64,000 nt of DNA, taken from contig CALRPI020000006.1 of assembly GCA_943370025.1 (NCBI GenBank), positions 1 through 64,000 on the forward strand, given 5' to 3'. Position numbers and translations under genes: made by a program. Below, piece by piece: positions 60,318 to 64,000 of this stretch; within the stretch, counting starts at the first letter, position 1; the number at the start of each line of letters is the position of its first letter. The notes beneath the pieces are model-generated. The model made no database searches, was not told the DNA's origin, and saw only the letters and a list, made by a program, of their open reading frames with translations. This DNA comes from JAAUUE01 sp943370025 (lineage in GTDB: Bacteria; Cyanobacteriota; Cyanobacteriia; Cyanobacteriales; JAAUUE01).

Positions 60318-62057
60318 ATGAAAAAACTTAGCCGGATTCTCTTAAGCCTCAAATCCTATGCCTTGCCAGTGCTGGGAGCTTTGTTAAGCCTCTTTCTCTT
60401 GATTGCGGCTAATGCCGCCACACCCCAGTTGTTTCGCTGGGGGATTGATCAGGGGATTACCCAGAAAAATTTGCCCATTGTATTGGAAAGTGCTGGTTTG
60501 ATGGTGTTGCTGGCGATCGCCCGGGGCTTATTCAACTTTGGGCAGACTTTCTTGGCAGAACAAGCCTCCCAATCGGTGGCTTATGACCTGCGGAATAAAA
60601 TCTTTGGCAAAATTCAAAATCTTAGTTTTAGCTACCACGACCAAGCCCAAACCTCCCAACTGCTGACCAGAATTACCAGCGATGTGGAACAGATTCGCAG
60701 TTTTATCGGGACTAGTTTAATTCAGGTGGTGGGGGCGTTGGTGAGTTTGGTGACCATCTCCACCATTCTGATCTTGATGAATTGGCAGTTGGCTTTGGTA
60801 ACTCTGGCAATTATTCCCATCACTGCCCTGATTTTGGGCGTATTTCTCTGGCAGAACGGCGCTCTGTTTGGCAGTCTCCAAGAAAAATTGGGCAATTTGA
60901 ATGCAGTATTGCAAGAAAATCTGCTGGGGATTCGGGTGGTGAAAGCCTTTGTCCGGGAACCCCACGAACTCAGCCGCTATAGTGACCTCAACCAAGATTT
61001 AGTCCGGGCGAACATGCAGGCAATTATGGCGATTCGCAATGCTTTTCCGTTTATTTTCCTATTGAGTAATTTAGTAACAGTGGCGGTGGTGGGTTATGGG
61101 GGCTGGCAGGTGATTGGCGACAAGTTTTCGGTGGGGGAATTGGTGGCGTTTAATTCCTATTTGTTGTTTATTCTGCAACCAATTTTGTTAATCGGTTTTG
61201 CGGCACCAGCGATCGCCCAAGCCGGAGCCTCGGCGGAACGGGTTTATGAGGTAGTGGATGCCAAGATTGAAATTAAAGACCGTCCCCATGCTGTTCCTTT
61301 TCATACCTGCGGTGGCAGAATCACTTTTGAGAATGTCAGCTTTCGCTATCCGGGGGCAACTACGGAGGCACTAAAGGGAGTATCGTTTGAAACCAAGCCC
61401 AATGAACTGATCGCCATTATTGGCATGACGGGATCTGGGAAAAGCACGATTATGAACCTGATCCCCCGGTTTTATGATGTGACCTGTGGGTCGGTGCGGA
61501 TCGATGGGCGGGATGTGCGGGATCTACAATTGGAGAGTCTGCGATCGCACATTGGCATCGTCTTTCAGGAAACCACTCTGTTTTCGGGAACTCTGCAAGA
61601 TAATATTAGCTACGCTGCCCCGGAAGCCAGCTTGGAGCAGGTAATTGAGGTGGCGAAAATGGCGCAGATTCATGACTTTGTAGAAGGTCTGCCGGAGGGC
61701 TATGCAACTTTGGTGGGGGAGCGGGGAATTGGTTTGTCGGGGGGACAGAAGCAGAGAATTGCGATCGCCCGGACGCTGTTGACTGACTACAATATCTTGA
61801 TTCTGGATGACAGCACTTCGGCGGTGGATGCCAAAACTGCTTCCCAAATTCAGGCAAGTTTAGATGACTTGATGCGCCGCCACACCTGCACGGCGTTTGT
61901 GATTGCCCAGCGGATTAGCACAATCAAAAATGCCGATCGCATTCTCTTGATGGATCGGGGCAGTTTGGTGGCACAGGGAACCCATGAGGAGTTGATGCGT
62001 ACCAGTCCCCTCTATGGTTCGATCTTGGAATCCCAAATGAGACCGAGGGTAAAATGA
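60318..62057 (+). CDS. ABC exporter half-transporter with degenerate nucleotide site
   Basis: 579 residues: six membrane helices (about 1-310) and an ATP-binding domain (about 335-575). Walker A GMTGSGKST (Lys375), signature LSGGQKQR and Walker B ILILDDSTSA are present. The catalytic Glu after Walker B is Asp498, and the switch histidine is Gln531 (VIAQRIST). These two changes mark the non-hydrolysing half of heterodimeric exporters such as TM287/288 and BmrCD. A partner with a normal site would be expected next to it, but the neighbour is a DUF29 gene. The cargo is probably a lipid or drug-like molecule. Confidence 0.9.
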   Translation: MKKLSRILLSLKSYALPVLGALLSLFLLIAANAATPQLFRWGIDQGITQKNLPIVLESAGLMVLLAIARGLFNFGQTFLAEQASQSVAYDLRNKIFGKIQNLSFSYHDQAQTSQLLTRITSDVEQIRSFIGTSLIQVVGALVSLVTISTILILMNWQLALVTLAIIPITALILGVFLWQNGALFGSLQEKLGNLNAVLQENLLGIRVVKAFVREPHELSRYSDLNQDLVRANMQAIMAIRNAFPFIFLLSNLVTVAVVGYGGWQVIGDKFSVGELVAFNSYLLFILQPILLIGFAAPAIAQAGASAERVYEVVDAKIEIKDRPHAVPFHTCGGRITFENVSFRYPGATTEALKGVSFETKPNELIAIIGMTGSGKSTIMNLIPRFYDVTCGSVRIDGRDVRDLQLESLRSHIGIVFQETTLFSGTLQDNISYAAPEASLEQVIEVAKMAQIHDFVEGLPEGYATLVGERGIGLSGGQKQRIAIARTLLTDYNILILDDSTSAVDAKTASQIQASLDDLMRRHTCTAFVIAQRISTIKNADRILLMDRGSLVAQGTHEELMRTSPLYGSILESQMRPRVK

Positions 62058-62082
62058 TGATGTAGTATTGGAGGCTCCGGCG

Positions 62083-62514
62083 ATGGAAGAGTTACTAGAA
62101 CTTAAGGGATTTTTGCTGAATGGGAATATCTCCGAGGCTTTGTTGTTGGTGGAGGAGATGACGGAGATGAGCAAGGATGACAAACTGAATAAGATTTTTA
62201 GTTTTAGTATTGTTTTGCTCATGCATCTGATCAAGCAGCAAGCTGAGAAACGATCGACTAAATCGTGGGAAACGTCTATTTTCAATGCAGCTAAGCAAAT
62301 TCAACGGTCAAATAAACGTCGTAAGGCTGGGGGAGAATATCTCACCCAAGCAGAATTGCGAGAAACTCTGGAAGATGCTTACGAATCTGGACTGAAGCAA
62401 GCAGCACTAGAGGCTTTTGAAGGTAAATATGAATCTGGGGAGTTGGGGATCATGGTCGATCGCACTGCCATTATCGAAGAAGCGATCGCTCTGATCTTGG
62501 CTGATGGAGAATAG
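62083..62514 (+). CDS. DUF29 family protein
   Basis: 143 residues from ATG 62083 (MEELLELKGFLLNGN); a TTG five codons earlier is less likely. It is helical and matches DUF29 proteins over its length: EALLLVEEMTEMSKDDKLNKIFSFSIVLLMHLIKQQAEKRSTKSWETSI, RSNKRRKAGG and EDAYESGLKQAALEAFEGKYE. The family is abundant and duplicated in cyanobacteria and has no known function. It starts 25 bases after the exporter stop, so it may be co-transcribed. Confidence 0.85.
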   Translation: MEELLELKGFLLNGNISEALLLVEEMTEMSKDDKLNKIFSFSIVLLMHLIKQQAEKRSTKSWETSIFNAAKQIQRSNKRRKAGGEYLTQAELRETLEDAYESGLKQAALEAFEGKYESGELGIMVDRTAIIEEAIALILADGE

Positions 62515-62568
62515 GCGATCGACCAAATTAACTCAATTCGAGGCGATCGATCATGATGCTGCAAAAAT

Positions 62569-63162
62569 TTAGTCAAGGTACAACCAACTAAACAAATCTG
62601 CCGCCGATAATTGCCATCCATCTAAGCTATCTAGAGCTAATAATTGATCTTGATTAGTCTTTGTATCTGGTAAATCATTACCCTGAAAAATCATCACCCT
62701 TTCCCCTTCTGGATCAACTAACCAGCCTAGTTTAGTACCATATTCAATGCAGGAATATATTTTATTGATCGCACGCCTAGGATGCTGATCTGGAGACAAA
62801 ATCTCAATTACCCAATCAGGTGCATACTCTATTTTCCCTTGGAATCTTCCATTGGCTTGGCGTGGAATTTTTTCCCACTCCAAAATTACAATGTCAGGCA
62901 CGATCGACTCTCCTCCGAAAGTACAGCGTAACTCAGGGAAAGCATGAACAGATTTCTGATTAATTCCCAATTGATTGATCAAGCCTATAAGTCTACCTTG
63001 AATGGTACTGTGTTCTATCTGCCCCATTGGTTTTTGGTGAATTTTCCCCTCAATATATTCGCTGGCTGGTTTTGTTTCCGGTAGCTGCAAAAACTCCTCT
63101 AAGGTTATCTCTAGCTCTGGGGACTGGTTAGGTTGATTAGCTTTAGAAACAGTAGAAACCAT
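62569..63162 (-). CDS. Uma2 family putative endonuclease (copy 1)
   Basis: 197 residues. Uma2/DUF820 fold of the PD-(D/E)XK superfamily: EYIEGKIHQKPMG, HSTIQGRLIGLI, LRCTFGGESIVPDIVILEW (metal Asp) and PDWVIEILSPDQ (Glu), then LGWLVDPE. Uma2 proteins are hugely expanded in cyanobacteria; the biological role is unknown. It ends with QLSAADLFSWLYLD, exactly as in the next copy, and its 3' flank is also repeated there. Confidence 0.85.
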   Translation of the reverse strand: MVSTVSKANQPNQSPELEITLEEFLQLPETKPASEYIEGKIHQKPMGQIEHSTIQGRLIGLINQLGINQKSVHAFPELRCTFGGESIVPDIVILEWEKIPRQANGRFQGKIEYAPDWVIEILSPDQHPRRAINKIYSCIEYGTKLGWLVDPEGERVMIFQGNDLPDTKTNQDQLLALDSLDGWQLSAADLFSWLYLD

Positions 63163-63280
63163 CGGTTAACCTCCTAAACTTTTTTGTGGCGATCGCTAAC
63201 GGTAATAATACGTTAGTTCGATGGTTTTTAAGAGCCTGATGGCTAGAGAATAGTTTTCGCTTTCAATTTGGCAACGACAT

Positions 63281-63418
63281 TATGAGGACTGAGCGAAGTC
63301 GAAGTCCGGCGGTGTGGGGCTGGTTTCGACTTCGCTCAACCAGCCTAAGAAAACCCTGTACAACGTAAGAACGAAACCATTAAGGTTTCAGGAATTTTCA
63401 TCAAATTCACGTTAATAA
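63281..63418. repeat. Third copy of the roughly 150-bp repeat
   Basis: tatgaggactgagcgaagtc, agtccggcgg, gtggggctgg, caaccagcctaagaaaaccc, caacgtaagaacgaaacc: the same order as the copies at 47899 and 48061. The rest of 63163-63545 holds this repeat and the transposase remnant. Confidence 0.7.
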
Positions 63419-63431
63419 TGGAAATAAAATC

Positions 63432-63523
63432 ATGTCTCGAACAAAACGTGAACTCAAAACTGACTATTCCTATCATGTGACAATGCAAGGTAATGGCATC
63501 AAACATTTGAAACTGACTCATAT
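63432..63523 (+). pseudogene. N-terminal remnant of a REP-associated (Y1) transposase
   Basis: The frame reads MSRTKRELKTDYSYHVTMQG, close to the N-terminus of TnpA_REP/RAYT proteins, whose next residues are normally a RCNNREF-like strand. After about 30 codons the sequence passes into DNA copied from the 3' flank of the Uma2 gene (from about 63522), so catalytic HUH and Tyr motifs are absent. It directly follows a palindromic repeat of the kind such enzymes mobilise. Confidence 0.6.
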
Positions 63524-63545
63524 CGATCATGATGCTACAAAAAAT

Positions 63546-64000
63546 TTAGTCAAGGTACAACCAACTAAACAAATCTGCCGCAGACAATTGCCAATCCTGC
63601 ATCACCTCCAGTGCTGGTAATTGATCATCTTGACTTTTTATCTCTGGCATTTGATTTTCTTGAAAAACCATCACTCTTTTTCGCTCTGGATCAATCAACC
63701 AACCTAATTTAGTTCCATTTTCAAAGGCAAAAATTATTTTCTCCATCACCTTATTAATGCTCTGCTCTGGTGACAAAATTTCAATTATCCAATCTGGAGA
63801 AATATTAACCTTACTTGCAACACTGCCATCTTCATTTTTAGGAATCCGTTCCCACACAAATATACTAATATCGGGGACGATCGATCTTGCCTCAAAAGTA
63901 CACCGTAATTCAGTAAAACCATGAGCAGATTTATGAGTAATTACTAGTTGATTAATAAGTGCTACTAATCTTGATTGAATAATACTATGTTCTAGGCTAG
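63546..64000 (-). CDS. Uma2 family putative endonuclease (copy 2, cut by window edge)
   Basis: The frame stays open to the right edge, giving about 151 residues: LEHSIIQSRLVALINQL, FTELRCTFEARSIVPDISIFVWERIP, SPDWIIEILSPEQ, LGWLIDPERKRV, ending QLSAADLFSWLYLD. The N-terminal part is outside the window. It is a paralogue of the copy at 62569, similar throughout, and about 60 bases of 3' flank are shared too. Confidence 0.85.
   Translation of the reverse strand, partial: SLEHSIIQSRLVALINQLVITHKSAHGFTELRCTFEARSIVPDISIFVWERIPKNEDGSVASKVNISPDWIIEILSPEQSINKVMEKIIFAFENGTKLGWLIDPERKRVMVFQENQMPEIKSQDDQLPALEVMQDWQLSAADLFSWLYLD

Noticed and set aside
1..64000. tRNA, rRNA or a replication origin
   Set aside because: No TpsiC-arm plus acceptor stem combination, no rRNA signature and no DnaA-box cluster was noticed on reading both strands; a covariance search (tRNAscan, Rfam) would be decisive.

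Overview
The window reads as chromosomal DNA of a cyanobacterium. The octamer GCGATCGC and its GATCGC core (the HIP1 pattern of many cyanobacteria) recur throughout. The gene content agrees: an NblS/Hik33-type histidine kinase next to purD, a cyanoexosortase with an HpsJ-like partner and PEP-CTERM substrates, Ser/Thr kinase plus histidine kinase fusions, a KirBac channel, SufE, Uma2 and DUF29 proteins. Species cannot be fixed from the sequence. No rRNA, tRNA or CRISPR array was seen.

Layout. 1-10.9 kb: a short open frame cut by the left edge, a 1548-residue STK-GAF-PAS-histidine kinase, two glycosyltransferases, a membrane-anchored FAD oxidoreductase and a ParA-type ATPase. 10.9-20.8 kb: a REC-GGDEF-EAL regulator, a 1.5-kb repeat-filled gap, a PP2C phosphatase/FHA-kinase pair, a UPF0175/DUF3368 toxin-antitoxin pair, cobS and malic enzyme. 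21-23 kb: a kptA gene broken first by a TnpB (IS605-type) element and again by a small mobile element. 23-30.5 kb: a TetR regulator divergent from a quinone-oxidoreductase-like gene, a umuDC pair with an unusual UmuD, a cytosine permease, DUF3303 and YdcF. 30.7-38.5 kb: a minus-strand run OmpA-like protein > Ras-like GTPase > adenylate cyclase > TPR protein. 38.8-47.8 kb: mnmE, a nucleoside hydrolase, the PEP-CTERM/exosortase cluster, an isolated potC-like permease and a site-2 protease. 48.3-51.6 kb: an NB-ARC/TPR (NLR-like) protein and a small protein that share a short amyloid-like motif, with hicAB relics between them. 51.7-62.5 kb: Kir channel, REC-PP2C, sufE, a sugar epimerase, purD, nblS, an ABC exporter half and DUF29. 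62.5-64 kb: two Uma2 paralogues, the second cut by the right edge.

The intergenic space is dominated by palindromic miniature elements of at least six families. Two families have clean 3-bp TNA target duplications (IS5/IS1031-like mobilisation); another has TA ends. They have broken kptA, supplied a stop codon to the site-2 protease gene and landed on the start of potC. The most interesting coding observations are the NLR/amyloid-effector pair, the TnpB element whose inferred guide matches the kptA site it occupies, a UmuD homologue that looks as if it is made already as UmuD', and the GTPase/cyclase/OmpA operon.
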